A stretch of 64,000 nt of DNA from Massilia sp. ZL223 (GTDB lineage: Bacteria; Pseudomonadota; Gammaproteobacteria; Burkholderiales; Burkholderiaceae_D), in assembly GCF_018119395.1 (NCBI RefSeq), contig NZ_JAGPWD010000017.1:34999-98998 (forward strand), read 5' to 3'. Shown piece by piece: positions 51,188-59,485 of the stretch. The translations under genes and the position numbers were made by a program. The stretch's first letter is position 1. Each line of letters begins with the position of its first letter. The notes beneath the pieces were generated by a model. That model saw nothing but the letters and a program-made list of their open reading frames with translations, ran no database searches and was not told the DNA's origin.

Positions 51188-51330
51188 GTTACAACTCCTG
51201 TCAATACGTAAGAACGAAGGCGACATTCTAGGGCAAAATCAGTTTTCGTGATGGGCTTGGGGTGAAGCGGCCACACTCTTATTTTGCGCCCTGTAGAATA
51301 AGGCATCGATTCTCTTGCCGAGTTACTAAT

Positions 51331-52110
51331 TTGAACCCGACCCGCCAGCAGCGCCTCGCGCGCGCCAAGTTCGCCCTGCCCAGCTTCGTCACCCTGTTGT
51401 CGATCGCCTGCGGCTTCGGCAGCATCGTGATCTCGGTCGACAACGCCCATGTGGGCAACCCGGACGATTACCGCCTGGCCGCGATCCTGCTGGTGCTGGC
51501 CGGCGTGTTCGACGCCCTCGACGGCTTCGTGGCGCGCGCCACCAATACCCAGTCCAGCTTCGGCGTGCAGCTCGACTCGATCGCCGACGTGATGAACTTC
51601 GGCTGCGCTCCGGGACTGCTGCTGTATTGCTACGGCTTTGCCCAGATGAGCGTGGACCATCCGACCCTGGTGCGCATGGGCGGCCTGGCCTGCTTCGTGT
51701 TCGTGGCCTGCGGCGCGCTGCGCCTGGCGCGTTTCAATATCAGCCATGGCCGCACCGACCCGCGTTATTTCGTCGGCATGCCGATCACCGCGGGCGCGGC
51801 CTGCGTGGCCTCGGTGGTGGTGGCCTGGCCGGCGCCGGCCACCTCGATGTCCCAGGCCTTCATGATCGCGGGCCTGATGGTGGCGGTGGGCGCGCTGATG
51901 GTGTCGACTATCCGCTTCCCCAGCTCCAAGCACCCGCGCGGCAAGGTCATGATCGGCCTGCTGGCCGTGTGCGCGCTGCTGCTCGCGCTGCTGCAGACGC
52001 GCTTCTTCGTGCTGTTCTTCCTGCTCTACGTGTGCGCGACGCTGCTGCTGAACATCGCCTGGAAGACCGGCTGGACCGGCGTCGCGCCACCGCGCGTATA
52101 CGAAGACTAA
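51331..52110 (+). CDS. pssA: CDP-diacylglycerol-serine O-phosphatidyltransferase
   Basis: Makes phosphatidylserine, the precursor of phosphatidylethanolamine. The 259-residue membrane enzyme carries the CDP-alcohol phosphotransferase motif: DALDGFVARA followed by FGVQLDSIADV, giving the D-x2-DG-x2-AR-x8-G-x3-D-x3-D pattern. About eight helices are visible. No ATG is in frame upstream; the TTG at 51331 (LNPTRQQRLARAKFALPSFV) matches the family N-terminus, and an in-frame GTG at 51262 is the alternative. It ends before a convergent regulator gene. Confidence 0.9.
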   Translation: MNPTRQQRLARAKFALPSFVTLLSIACGFGSIVISVDNAHVGNPDDYRLAAILLVLAGVFDALDGFVARATNTQSSFGVQLDSIADVMNFGCAPGLLLYCYGFAQMSVDHPTLVRMGGLACFVFVACGALRLARFNISHGRTDPRYFVGMPITAGAACVASVVVAWPAPATSMSQAFMIAGLMVAVGALMVSTIRFPSSKHPRGKVMIGLLAVCALLLALLQTRFFVLFFLLYVCATLLLNIAWKTGWTGVAPPRVYED

Positions 52111-52123
52111 GCTCAGGCCAGCC

Positions 52124-52435
52124 TCACGCAAACTTGTCCAGCATGGCCGCGAGGTGAGCGGCCCGCTGGCGCGCTTCCTCGAGGTCGGCGGCTTCGCCGG
52201 TCTGGGTGAGGATCGAGGCGGTCAGCAGCTGCACGAAGGAGCGGTCCAGGGCCTTGCGCGCCGCCGCCATCTGCTGGGCGACCGCGTCGCAGTCCTCGGG
52301 GGCATCGGCCAGCGCGATCAGCTTCTGCACGCCGCGCAGCTGGCCCTCGATGCGGGCCAGGCGGTTCAGCAAATCCTTCTTCTGCTGGGCGCTCAGGGCC
52401 CGGCCTTCCACGATCTTCAGCTGGCCGTCGGCCAT
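52124..52435 (-). CDS. CsoR/RcnR/FrmR-family regulator, ligand-poor
   Basis: A 103-residue all-helical repressor of the DUF156 family (KKDLLNRLARIEGQLRGVQK; AVAQQMAAARKALDRSFVQL). The family senses copper, nickel, formaldehyde or sulfur species through a Cys-His-Cys type site. Here Cys49 is the only cysteine, and no histidine lies in the helix 2 positions where CsoR and RcnR have ligands. It may therefore respond to an electrophile or thiol-reactive compound, as FrmR does. It follows the aldo/keto reductase gene by one base. Confidence 0.82.
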   Translation of the reverse strand: MADGQLKIVEGRALSAQQKKDLLNRLARIEGQLRGVQKLIALADAPEDCDAVAQQMAAARKALDRSFVQLLTASILTQTGEAADLEEARQRAAHLAAMLDKFA

Positions 52436-52436
52436 T

Positions 52437-53363
52437 TCAGGCCACCTCGTGTCCGCGCGCCGCGCGCAGGATGCGGAACCAGTCTTCGCGCGCCAGGGTG
52501 AAGCCGGCGCCGGCCACCGCCACCTTGATCGCTTCCAGGCGCCCGGTGCCGGTCAGCGGGAGCGGGCGGCTCGGGAGCTGCATGATCCACGCGAACACCA
52601 CGCTGGCGAAGGGGCGCTGCAGGCGGTCGGCGATTTCCTTGATCACCAGGCGCAGGTTCTCGGCGCCGGCGTCCCCCGCATTGAACAGGCGCCCGCCGCC
52701 CAGCGGCGACCAGGCCATCGGCGCGATGCCCAGGTCCTGCAGGCCGTCGAAGGTCTCGTCGAACATCGGTGCCGTGTATAGCGGCGAGAATTCGACCTGG
52801 TTGGTGGCCAGCGCGAAGCGGCGGTTCAGGCACTCGAACTGGTGGCGCGTAAAGTTCGACACGCCGAAATGCAGCACCTTGCCGCTTTGCCTGAGGCGGG
52901 TGAAGGCTTCGGCGATCTCGTCGAAGTCCATCAGCGGGTCCGGGCGGTGGATCAGCAGCAGGTCGAGGCGGTCGGTGTGCAGCTGGCGCAGGGATTCCTC
53001 GGCGGACGCGATGATGTGCGGCGCCGTGGTGTCGTAGTGCTGGATCGTGTGTTCGGGACGCGCGGGCGAGATCAGCTTGATGCCGCATTTGCTCACCAGC
53101 TCGATGCGGTCGCGCAGCGAGGGCTGGGCGCGCAGGGCTTCGCCGAACAGGCCTTCGACGCCGTAGTTGCCGTAGATGTCGGCGTGGTCGAAGGTGGTGA
53201 CGCCCATGGCGACGCACTGCTCGATGAAGCTGACTCTCTGTTCCACCGACATGCCCCATTCGGTCATGCGCCACATGCCGGCCACGATGCGCGACAGTTC
53301 CGGGCCGCCTTCGCGGGTGGCGATGCGGGGGCAGTGCAGGTCGGCGGGGAGCGGGTGGGTCAT
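52437..53363 (-). CDS. Aldo/keto reductase (YdhF-like)
   Basis: NADPH-dependent TIM-barrel reductase of 308 residues. The catalytic tetrad is present: Asp and Tyr in FDHADIYGNYG, Lys in SKCGIKL and His in LLIHRPDPL. The cofactor end reads GVSNFTRHQF and WSPLGGGRLF. The sequence resembles YdhF-type AKRs with wide carbonyl specificity. The frame is open 32 codons upstream, but MTHPLPADLHC at 53363 is the natural start. The downstream CsoR-like gene is one base away, so both share a transcript. Confidence 0.88.
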   Translation of the reverse strand: MTHPLPADLHCPRIATREGGPELSRIVAGMWRMTEWGMSVEQRVSFIEQCVAMGVTTFDHADIYGNYGVEGLFGEALRAQPSLRDRIELVSKCGIKLISPARPEHTIQHYDTTAPHIIASAEESLRQLHTDRLDLLLIHRPDPLMDFDEIAEAFTRLRQSGKVLHFGVSNFTRHQFECLNRRFALATNQVEFSPLYTAPMFDETFDGLQDLGIAPMAWSPLGGGRLFNAGDAGAENLRLVIKEIADRLQRPFASVVFAWIMQLPSRPLPLTGTGRLEAIKVAVAGAGFTLAREDWFRILRAARGHEVA

Positions 53364-53430
53364 GGGGGGCTTTCTTGTTGGCGTGGTGGCATCATTATAG
53401 CGGTGGGAGCAAGGGGTGTTGGTACGCGAC

Positions 53431-53566
53431 GAACTTGGGCGGAACAATGCCAGTGGCATTGTTCCGGCCTTCGCCGGAAGTCGTAGCTGCCAGTGGCAGG
53501 TACGACGGTCTTTGGGCTAGAGGTAAACTTAAACAACGTCGTCCCGGCGAAGGCCGGGACCCAAGT
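53431..53566. repeat. Paired palindromic intergenic repeat, copy G (expanded)
   Basis: The left arm (53431-53508) is much longer than usual. The normal AACTTGGG...CGACGG skeleton is interrupted by two extra hairpins, at 53441-53465 and 53480-53506, that share the core TGCCAGTGGCA. The right arm (53537-53566) is canonical with stem GTCCCGGCGAAGGCCGGGAC. CGACG ends face inward. It lies between dacC and the aldo/keto reductase start. Confidence 0.88.
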
Positions 53567-53588
53567 CCGCACCGCAGCCACCAAAACA

Positions 53589-53622
53589 AAAGCCCGCCCG
53601 GGCTTTCGCACGGACGGGCTTT
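53589..53622 (-). terminator. Rho-independent terminator of dacC
   Basis: AAAGCCCG (53589-53596) pairs with CGGGCTTT (53615-53622). The stem extends inward with one mismatch, and on the minus strand it is followed by TTTTGTTTTGG. It lies 21 bases past the dacC stop. Confidence 0.85.
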
Positions 53623-53642
53623 GCGTCAAGAATGACAGCAGA

Positions 53643-54788
53643 TTACTGCATCCAGAGCCGCATCGAATCCCAAGCACGGCCAAAGATGCTCGCTTCGCCC
53701 ACTTCTTCCAGCGCCACCACCGGCAGCACCAGCAGCGGCTTCCCGTCCGCCATCATCTTGAGCGTGCCCACCTGGCCATTCAGGGCCAGCGGCGCGACCA
53801 GCGGATCCTTACGCTCGAGCACCGGCTTGAGCTTGCCCGCCACGCCCTTCGGCACGGTCACCAGCACGTCGCGGGTGAAGCCGATCTTCACGTTCGATTG
53901 CGAACCCTTCCACACTTCCGGCGTCGCGATGGCCTGGCCCTTCGAATACAGCTTGACGGTGTCGAAGTTCTGGAAGCCCCAGTTCAGCAGCTTCTGGCTT
54001 TCCGCGGTACGTACGGAGTCCGAGCTGGTGCCCAGCACGACCGAGATCAGGCGGCGCTGGCCGGTGGTGCCGTTCGGGCGGCGCGCCGAGGCGATCATGC
54101 TGTAGCCCGAGGAATCGGTGTGGCCGGTCTTCATGCCGTCCACGGTCGGGTCCAGCCACAGCAGGCGGTTGCGGTTCTGCTGGGTGATCTTGTTATAGGT
54201 GAACTGCTTGACCGAGTCGATCTTGTAGAACTCGGGGAAGTCGCGGATCACGGTGGTCGCCAGGGTCGCCAGGTCGTGCGCGGTCGAGTAGTTGTTCGCG
54301 TCCGGCAGGCCGTGCGGGTTGGCGAAACGGGTGCCCTTCATGCCCATGCGCTGCGCTTCGCGGTTCATCAGGGTCACGAAGGTGCCTTCGTCGCCGGCCA
54401 CGGCTTCCGCCAGCGCCACCGCCGCGTCATTGCCCGACTGGACCATCAGGCCGTGCAGCAGGTCGTTCACCGACACCGGGGTGGCCGGATCGATGAACAT
54501 CTTCGAGCTCGAGCCGTCGACTTTCCAGGCGCGGGTCGAGACGGTCACCATCTGGTTCAGCGCCAGGCGCTTGTCGCGGATCGCGGCGAAGGTCACGTAG
54601 GCCGTCATGACCTTGGTGAGCGAAGCCGGCTCGATGCGCGCATGCGGATCCTGCGAGGCGATGACCTGGCCGCTCGTTGCGTCGAGCAGCAGCCACGATT
54701 TGGCGGCGATCGCCGGGGCCGGCACGGTTTGCGCGCTGGCCGAGACCATCACCAGGCTGGCGGCAAAGGCCGCGAACAGTTTTTTCAT
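53643..54788 (-). CDS. dacC: D-alanyl-D-alanine carboxypeptidase (PBP5/6-type)
   Basis: Trims the terminal D-Ala from peptidoglycan pentapeptides in the periplasm. The 381-residue protein has a signal peptide (FAAFAASLVMVSASAQ), active-site motifs SLTK (Ser56, Lys59), SGN (118-120) and KTG (220-222), and the C-terminal beta domain ending with an amphipathic anchor (WDSMRLWMQ). Gene name dacC or dacA is by family only. It is monocistronic with its own terminator. Confidence 0.93.
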   Translation of the reverse strand: MKKLFAAFAASLVMVSASAQTVPAPAIAAKSWLLLDATSGQVIASQDPHARIEPASLTKVMTAYVTFAAIRDKRLALNQMVTVSTRAWKVDGSSSKMFIDPATPVSVNDLLHGLMVQSGNDAAVALAEAVAGDEGTFVTLMNREAQRMGMKGTRFANPHGLPDANNYSTAHDLATLATTVIRDFPEFYKIDSVKQFTYNKITQQNRNRLLWLDPTVDGMKTGHTDSSGYSMIASARRPNGTTGQRRLISVVLGTSSDSVRTAESQKLLNWGFQNFDTVKLYSKGQAIATPEVWKGSQSNVKIGFTRDVLVTVPKGVAGKLKPVLERKDPLVAPLALNGQVGTLKMMADGKPLLVLPVVALEEVGEASIFGRAWDSMRLWMQ

Positions 54789-54891
54789 GGGAGTGTGTCA
54801 GTCAATCAGTAGTGGTGGAGCGCAAGACAATGCCCTAAAGCATTGCCTCAAGAGAAGTCCAACATTATAGGACAGTGTTACGCCGAAATGT

Positions 54892-55515
54892 TCACCGATG
54901 CCACATTTGTGCAACGAGATTTTTGATGTGTCCGAGCTTGCGGTGGAAGAAGTGGTCGGCGCCCGGGATCACAATGACCGGAATGTCAAGAGGACGCGCC
55001 CAGTCGTAGACTTCCTGCAAGGTGATCGTATCGTCAAGTTCGCCGTGGATCAGGATGCTGTCTTGCGGGACCGGCGGCATCGGCCATTTGCCGGCGGCGG
55101 TGCCGACCAGCACCAGGCGCTCGGCCGGGCGGCCTTCGGCGATGAGGCGCTGCTGGAACTGGGCCTGCACGAAGGTGCCGAAGGAGAAGCCGGTCAGGGT
55201 CACCGGCAGGTCCGGATAGCGCGCGCGCATGTGTTCGTACATGATCGCCATGTCGTCCACTTCGCCGCGGCCGTCGTCATGCACGCCTTCGGATTCGCCC
55301 ACGCCGCGGAAGTTGAAGCGCGCCGCGGCGTAGCCCATGTTGACGAAGGTGCGCGCCAGGGTCTGGGCCACCTTGTTTTCCATGGTGCCGCCGTACAGCG
55401 GGTGAGGGTGGGCGACCAGCGCGATGCCGCGCGGTTCGCTATCGGGCAGGTCCAGCAGGCATTGCATCTTGCCGGCGTGGCCATCCAGGGTGAACTTGTG
55501 CGAATGGATATTCAT
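54892..55515 (-). CDS. Alpha/beta hydrolase
   Basis: A 207-residue alpha/beta-hydrolase fold protein. The nucleophile elbow is TGFSFGTFV, the oxyanion region is VAHPHPLYGGTMENK, and the catalytic Asp and His lie in LDDTITL and GADHFFH. The HPHP motif places it near the small hydrolases of the YfbB/OmpW-distant alpha/beta group described as alpha/beta hydrolases of unknown substrate in proteobacteria. Its upstream neighbour (15 bases) is the ferredoxin-like gene, so co-transcription is likely. Confidence 0.85.
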   Translation of the reverse strand: MNIHSHKFTLDGHAGKMQCLLDLPDSEPRGIALVAHPHPLYGGTMENKVAQTLARTFVNMGYAAARFNFRGVGESEGVHDDGRGEVDDMAIMYEHMRARYPDLPVTLTGFSFGTFVQAQFQQRLIAEGRPAERLVLVGTAAGKWPMPPVPQDSILIHGELDDTITLQEVYDWARPLDIPVIVIPGADHFFHRKLGHIKNLVAQMWHR

Positions 55516-55530
55516 GGTCCTTCTTGCTAA

Positions 55531-55863
55531 TTAAATCTTCAAACGATCGACGGGCTTGCCGCCGATGAGGTGCTGGTCGATGATGTCGTCGATATCGGCC
55601 GTGTCCACATAGGTGTACCAGGTGCCTTCCGGGTAGACCACGACTACCGGGCCTTCCTCGCAGCGGTCGAGGCAGCCGGACTGGTTGATGCGCACCTTGC
55701 CCTGGCCGCTCAGGTTCAGTTCCTTGATGCGCTTCTTCGCGTGCTTCTGCGCCTTCTCGGCGCCGCACTTGCCGCAGCTCTGGCGCGCGTCCTTGCCTTC
55801 CCGCTCGTTCATGCAGAAAAACACGTGGTATTGATAAAACGGTGCGTCCTTGGTGTCGTTCAT
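55531..55863 (-). CDS. (2Fe-2S) thioredoxin-like ferredoxin domain protein
   Basis: A 110-residue cytoplasmic protein with a thioredoxin-like [2Fe-2S] fold. The cluster cysteines are in FFCMNEREGKDARQSCGKCG and SGCLDRCEEGPVVVVYPEG. The GTWY near the end is usual. The frame continues upstream for 37 codons, but the ATG at 55863 (MNDTKDAPFYQYHVFFCM) is the family start. It is likely in one transcript with the hydrolase gene. Confidence 0.88.
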   Translation of the reverse strand: MNDTKDAPFYQYHVFFCMNEREGKDARQSCGKCGAEKAQKHAKKRIKELNLSGQGKVRINQSGCLDRCEEGPVVVVYPEGTWYTYVDTADIDDIIDQHLIGGKPVDRLKI

Positions 55864-55913
55864 GTCGTTCTCGTCGAAAGGTGGCGGCGCCAAAGCGCAA
55901 TGATACGCGTTCT

Positions 55914-57041
55914 TTACTGCCGATTGAGCTTGTGAGAGGGAAGCAGCAGGAACCAGAGCGCGAAAAACGGCCACATCAGGGACAGGAACTGGGCCGCGCC
56001 ATTGAAATTCAGGAATTTACCCTGCACCCAGCCCTGCAGGGTCGAGGAGAAATACGGGTTCACCGGGATCGTATTGACGACGATGAGGCTGAGCACCAGG
56101 GTGACCACGGCCAGGCGCCGCTGGGCAACCTGGGGCGCGAACACCAGGCCGGACAGCATGATCAGGCCGATCAGGAAGCCCCCTTCGGCTCCCGGCGTCA
56201 CCCAGACGAAGGCGTTATCGGGCCGGAACAGCAGCGAACTGGCGAGGGCCTTGACCACCAGCGCCGACGCCAGCAGGGCCAGCATCAGCAGGAAGCGCGG
56301 CGCGCCGCGGCGCACCAGGCACATCAGGGTTAGGGCCGCGCCGGTCATGCCGCAGGCGGTGATGATGGTTTCGGACAGCCAGTACTGCTCCACGCTCATC
56401 ATGGCGCCCGGACGCAGCATGGCCACCAGGTCGATGTCCTCGTCCAGCCATTTCGACAGCCAGCCCGAGATGATGGGCAATACCTGGCCATGGCCGAACA
56501 GGTAGCTCTGCGGGTAGATCTGGGCCAGCGGCCACAAGGCCACCAGCACCAGGCCCTGGCTGGCGTGCGAAGCGAACCAGCGCCGCCGCAAATGAAACAG
56601 GCGGCTGCGGTCCAGCAGCAGCGGCGCCCACAGCGCGCCCAGGATGGCGCCCACCAGGCAGCCGCCGGAATTGGTGATGAAGTCGAGATTGGACGGCACC
56701 CGGCTGGGCAGGTAGTTCTGCACCGCTTCCATGGTCCCGGAAACCAGGATGCCGCCGACGGCCGCCGCCAGCACCGCCCAGACGCCGCGGATGCGCGGGT
56801 AGAGCGACAGCACCAGCAGCACCCCGAAGGGAATGTAGCCGACGATATTGACGGTGACGTCGAAGCCGGTCCAGTAGCGCTGCTTGGCCAGGTTGAGGAA
56901 GGCGAGCGGCGGTACCCCGCTGTCGCGCCAGCCGGAGAACGGGTACCAGCTGGCGTAGATGATCAGCAGCAGGTAGGCCAGCAGCGTGGCGCGCGAGATC
57001 GGCGAGCCGCGCGGGCGGCCGGTCACTTCCGGCTCGGTCAT
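55914..57041 (-). CDS. VanZ-family membrane protein
   Basis: A 375-residue polytopic membrane protein. The N-terminal VanZ block is clear (YASWYPFSGWRDSG, DVTVNIVGYIPFGVLLVLSL and SNLDFITNSGGCLVGAILGA). The C-terminal half adds about six more helices. The gene overlaps the auxiliary lipoprotein gene by four bases and is the last of the MCE operon. VanZ proteins have been linked to glycopeptide tolerance, but the role here is unknown and may be tied to lipid transport. Confidence 0.85.
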   Translation of the reverse strand: MTEPEVTGRPRGSPISRATLLAYLLLIIYASWYPFSGWRDSGVPPLAFLNLAKQRYWTGFDVTVNIVGYIPFGVLLVLSLYPRIRGVWAVLAAAVGGILVSGTMEAVQNYLPSRVPSNLDFITNSGGCLVGAILGALWAPLLLDRSRLFHLRRRWFASHASQGLVLVALWPLAQIYPQSYLFGHGQVLPIISGWLSKWLDEDIDLVAMLRPGAMMSVEQYWLSETIITACGMTGAALTLMCLVRRGAPRFLLMLALLASALVVKALASSLLFRPDNAFVWVTPGAEGGFLIGLIMLSGLVFAPQVAQRRLAVVTLVLSLIVVNTIPVNPYFSSTLQGWVQGKFLNFNGAAQFLSLMWPFFALWFLLLPSHKLNRQ

Positions 57042-57688
57042 TTGCTCACGGTCGGGGGCGAGGTCACGGGCAAGGTCGCCAGCCAGGCCAGGATATCGGC
57101 GCTGGTGGCGTCCAGGCTCTGGGCCAGCGCGCGCGCGCCGCCCGCCGCGTCGGCGCTGGCGGCCGGCGTCGTGCGCGAGAAGCTGCGCTGGTCGACCAGG
57201 CGGTGTTCGTTGAAGACGGAGGCGCGCAGCGCCAGCTGGCCTTCGCTCTGCGCCGCGCCGGAGAAGCTGTGCATCAGCTCATCGACTTCGATGCGCAGGA
57301 TCGGTACGCCGGTGGAGGCGTCGGTGGCCGACAGCACCTTCATGCCCGACTGGGCCAGGCGGGTCTTGACGCGCTGGGTCACCAGGGCCAGCGGGTTGCC
57401 GCTCCATCGGCTGTTGGCATAGGTGCGCGCCTGGAGGGCGTCGGCGTAGTTGAGGCGGTAGTACATGCGCTCGTTGTCGAGGATGGCGGCGCCGGTGGCG
57501 TCCATCACGACGATGGCGGGCATGCTGGCCGGTGCTGCGGCAGCGCCCTGCGCGGCCGGCAGGGCCGGGCCGAAGTCGAATACGGTCGAGGGCGTGCTGC
57601 TCTTGCTGCTGGCGCAGCCGCCGAGGATCAGGGCAAAGGCAAGAGTGCTGAGAAGGCGTGGTGCGATCATGGTCACGGTGATCCTCAT
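57038..57688 (-). CDS. ABC-type transport auxiliary lipoprotein (PqiC-like)
   Basis: A 216-residue lipoprotein. The signal ends LAFALILGGCASS. The mature part matches the auxiliary lipoproteins found beside MCE transporters, with long beta-rich sequence (ERMYYRLNYADALQARTYAN, RIEVDELMHSFSGAAQSEGQ, LVDQRSFSRTTPA). It starts at 57688, overlapping the MlaD gene stop (ATGA). Such proteins sit on the outer membrane side of the lipid pathway. Confidence 0.83.
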   Translation of the reverse strand: MRITVTMIAPRLLSTLAFALILGGCASSKSSTPSTVFDFGPALPAAQGAAAAPASMPAIVVMDATGAAILDNERMYYRLNYADALQARTYANSRWSGNPLALVTQRVKTRLAQSGMKVLSATDASTGVPILRIEVDELMHSFSGAAQSEGQLALRASVFNEHRLVDQRSFSRTTPAASADAAGGARALAQSLDATSADILAWLATLPVTSPPTVSK

Positions 57689-58632
57689 TTGGTCGGGGGC
57701 ACGAAGCCCGGCTCGCCCGGGCCGGGCTGCTCGCCCGGCGCGCCGAACAGGATGCTCTGCGGGCGCTCGGACAACGAATTGGCGGTGCGGCGCACGGCGC
57801 GCAGCGACAGGCGCGCCTCGTCGGTCATCTGCACCACGTGCGGCAGGGTTTCGAGTTCCAGCTCGCTGGTGGCGGCCTGCAGCGAACCGATGGCGCCGTT
57901 CAGGCGCTCGACCGGGCCGTCCGGCGACTGCAGGCGGATGGCCAGCTGGTCGTAGTTCTTGATCATGCTGTTGGCGCTGCCGGCCACGGTGTCGAAGGAG
58001 TCCAGGCTGCGTTCCAGCTTGGCCGACAATTGCGGCAGACGCTCGATGGTCGGCTCCAGCTTCTGCGGAATGGCGGCATAGGCGTCGGCGGCCTTGCCGA
58101 TGCTGTCGAACGCCCCGATGATGGTCTGCTGGTTTTCCGGGCCGACGATCTTGGCCAGGCTGTCGGTGATCTGCTCGGTCTTTTCCAGGATCGCCAGGCC
58201 GCGCTTTTCCAGCATGTCGAGCAGGCCAGGGCGCAGCGGGATGCGCGCGGTACGGTCCTGGCTGGTCTGCAGGCGCGGCGAACCGGTGCGGTCGTCGTCG
58301 AGCTGGATGAAGGCGATCCCAGTCACGCCCTGGTAGCCGAGGGTGGCGAAGGTGGTGGTGGTGACCGGCGAGTTCTCGTCCACCGACAGCTTGATGAGGA
58401 TCTGGCCGGTGACGCGCGGGTCGAACACGATCTCGTCGACGCGGCCCACTTCCAGGCCGCGGTAGCGTACCGTCGCCTGCGGGTTCAGGCCGGGGATCGA
58501 CTGGGTGGTGACGATTTCGTAGGGGTCGTAGTCGGTGTTGTCGCGGTTGAGCCAAAGGCCGACCAGCACCGCCGCTATCAGGAGCGCAATCGTGAACACG
58601 CCGGTCATCAGGGCATATGACCTGTTTTCCAT
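57685..58632 (-). CDS. MlaD-family MCE-domain protein
   Basis: A 315-residue substrate-binding subunit. An N-terminal transmembrane helix (ALMTGVFTIALLIAAVLVGL) is followed by the MCE domain (IPGLNPQATVRYRGLEVGRV), then a long helical region (LEKTEQITDSLAKIV). MCE hexamers carry lipids across the periplasm. It starts one base after the ATPase gene stop and overlaps the auxiliary lipoprotein gene. Confidence 0.9.
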   Translation of the reverse strand: MENRSYALMTGVFTIALLIAAVLVGLWLNRDNTDYDPYEIVTTQSIPGLNPQATVRYRGLEVGRVDEIVFDPRVTGQILIKLSVDENSPVTTTTFATLGYQGVTGIAFIQLDDDRTGSPRLQTSQDRTARIPLRPGLLDMLEKRGLAILEKTEQITDSLAKIVGPENQQTIIGAFDSIGKAADAYAAIPQKLEPTIERLPQLSAKLERSLDSFDTVAGSANSMIKNYDQLAIRLQSPDGPVERLNGAIGSLQAATSELELETLPHVVQMTDEARLSLRAVRRTANSLSERPQSILFGAPGEQPGPGEPGFVPPTK

Positions 58633-58633
58633 A

Positions 58634-59485
58634 TCAAGTCTCCGAATCGTTCTGGGCCTGGCGCTCTTCGAGCACTTCCAGCGCCCGCTGGCCGCGCGGG
58701 CCCAGGAAAAAGTGTTTGATGAACGGATGGTCGACGCGCAGCACGTCGCACGACGGACCGACCGCCAGCACGTGTTTTTCGGCCAGCACCGCGATGCGCG
58801 AGGACAGGGCGAACAGCGTGTCGAGGTCGTGGGTGACCATCACCACCGTGAGCTTGAGCTCGCGGTGCAGGGTCTGGATCAGCGCCACGAAGGCGTCCGA
58901 CAGGTCGGGGTCGAGGCCCGCCGTCGGCTCATCCAGGAACAATAACTGAGGTTCGAGCGCAAGGGCGCGCGCCAGCGCCGCGCGCTTGACCATCCCGCCC
59001 GACAGGTCGGACGGCATCTTGTTGGCGTGCTCGGGGCCGAGCCCCACCATGTCCATCTTGAGCAGCACCGCGTCGCGGATCACGTCCTCGGGCAGGGCGC
59101 GCAGCTCGCGCATGGGCAGGGCGATGTTGTCGAACACGGTCAAGGCCGAATACAGCGCGCCTTGCTGGAACAGCATGCCCCAGTGGTTGCGCATGCGCTG
59201 CAGGTCTTCCGGCTCGGCCGCACTGATGTCCTCGCCGAACACGTGCACCGAGCCTTGCGAAGGGCGCTCCAGGCCCAGCATCTGGCGCAGCAGCACGGTC
59301 TTGCCGGTGCCGGAACCGCCGACGATGGTCAGGATCTCGCCGCCGTAGATGTCCAGGTTCAGGTCCTGGTGCACCACGGTGCGGCCGAAGCGCGTCCACA
59401 GGTTACGGATCTGGACCACCGGCGCGCCGACTTCCTCCTCGGGGCGCATGTTGAGGCGCTGGGGGCCGCGTTTATGGTCCGCCAT
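58634..59485 (-). CDS. MlaF-type ABC transporter ATP-binding protein
   Basis: A 283-residue nucleotide-binding subunit. Walker A GGSGTGKTV, signature LSGGMVKRAALARAL, Walker B LLFLDEPTAGLD and H-loop VMVTHDLDTL. The GGM-V version of the signature is the MlaF/Ttg2A type. The N-terminal extension MADHKRGPQRLNM is short. The start overlaps the permease stop by one base (TGATG). Confidence 0.92.
   Translation of the reverse strand: MADHKRGPQRLNMRPEEEVGAPVVQIRNLWTRFGRTVVHQDLNLDIYGGEILTIVGGSGTGKTVLLRQMLGLERPSQGSVHVFGEDISAAEPEDLQRMRNHWGMLFQQGALYSALTVFDNIALPMRELRALPEDVIRDAVLLKMDMVGLGPEHANKMPSDLSGGMVKRAALARALALEPQLLFLDEPTAGLDPDLSDAFVALIQTLHRELKLTVVMVTHDLDTLFALSSRIAVLAEKHVLAVGPSCDVLRVDHPFIKHFFLGPRGQRALEVLEERQAQNDSET

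Noticed and set aside
57689..58555. Upstream extension of the auxiliary lipoprotein frame through the MCE gene
   Set aside because: The extension is an out-of-frame reading of the MlaD gene. The lipoprotein signal begins at the ATG at 57688.
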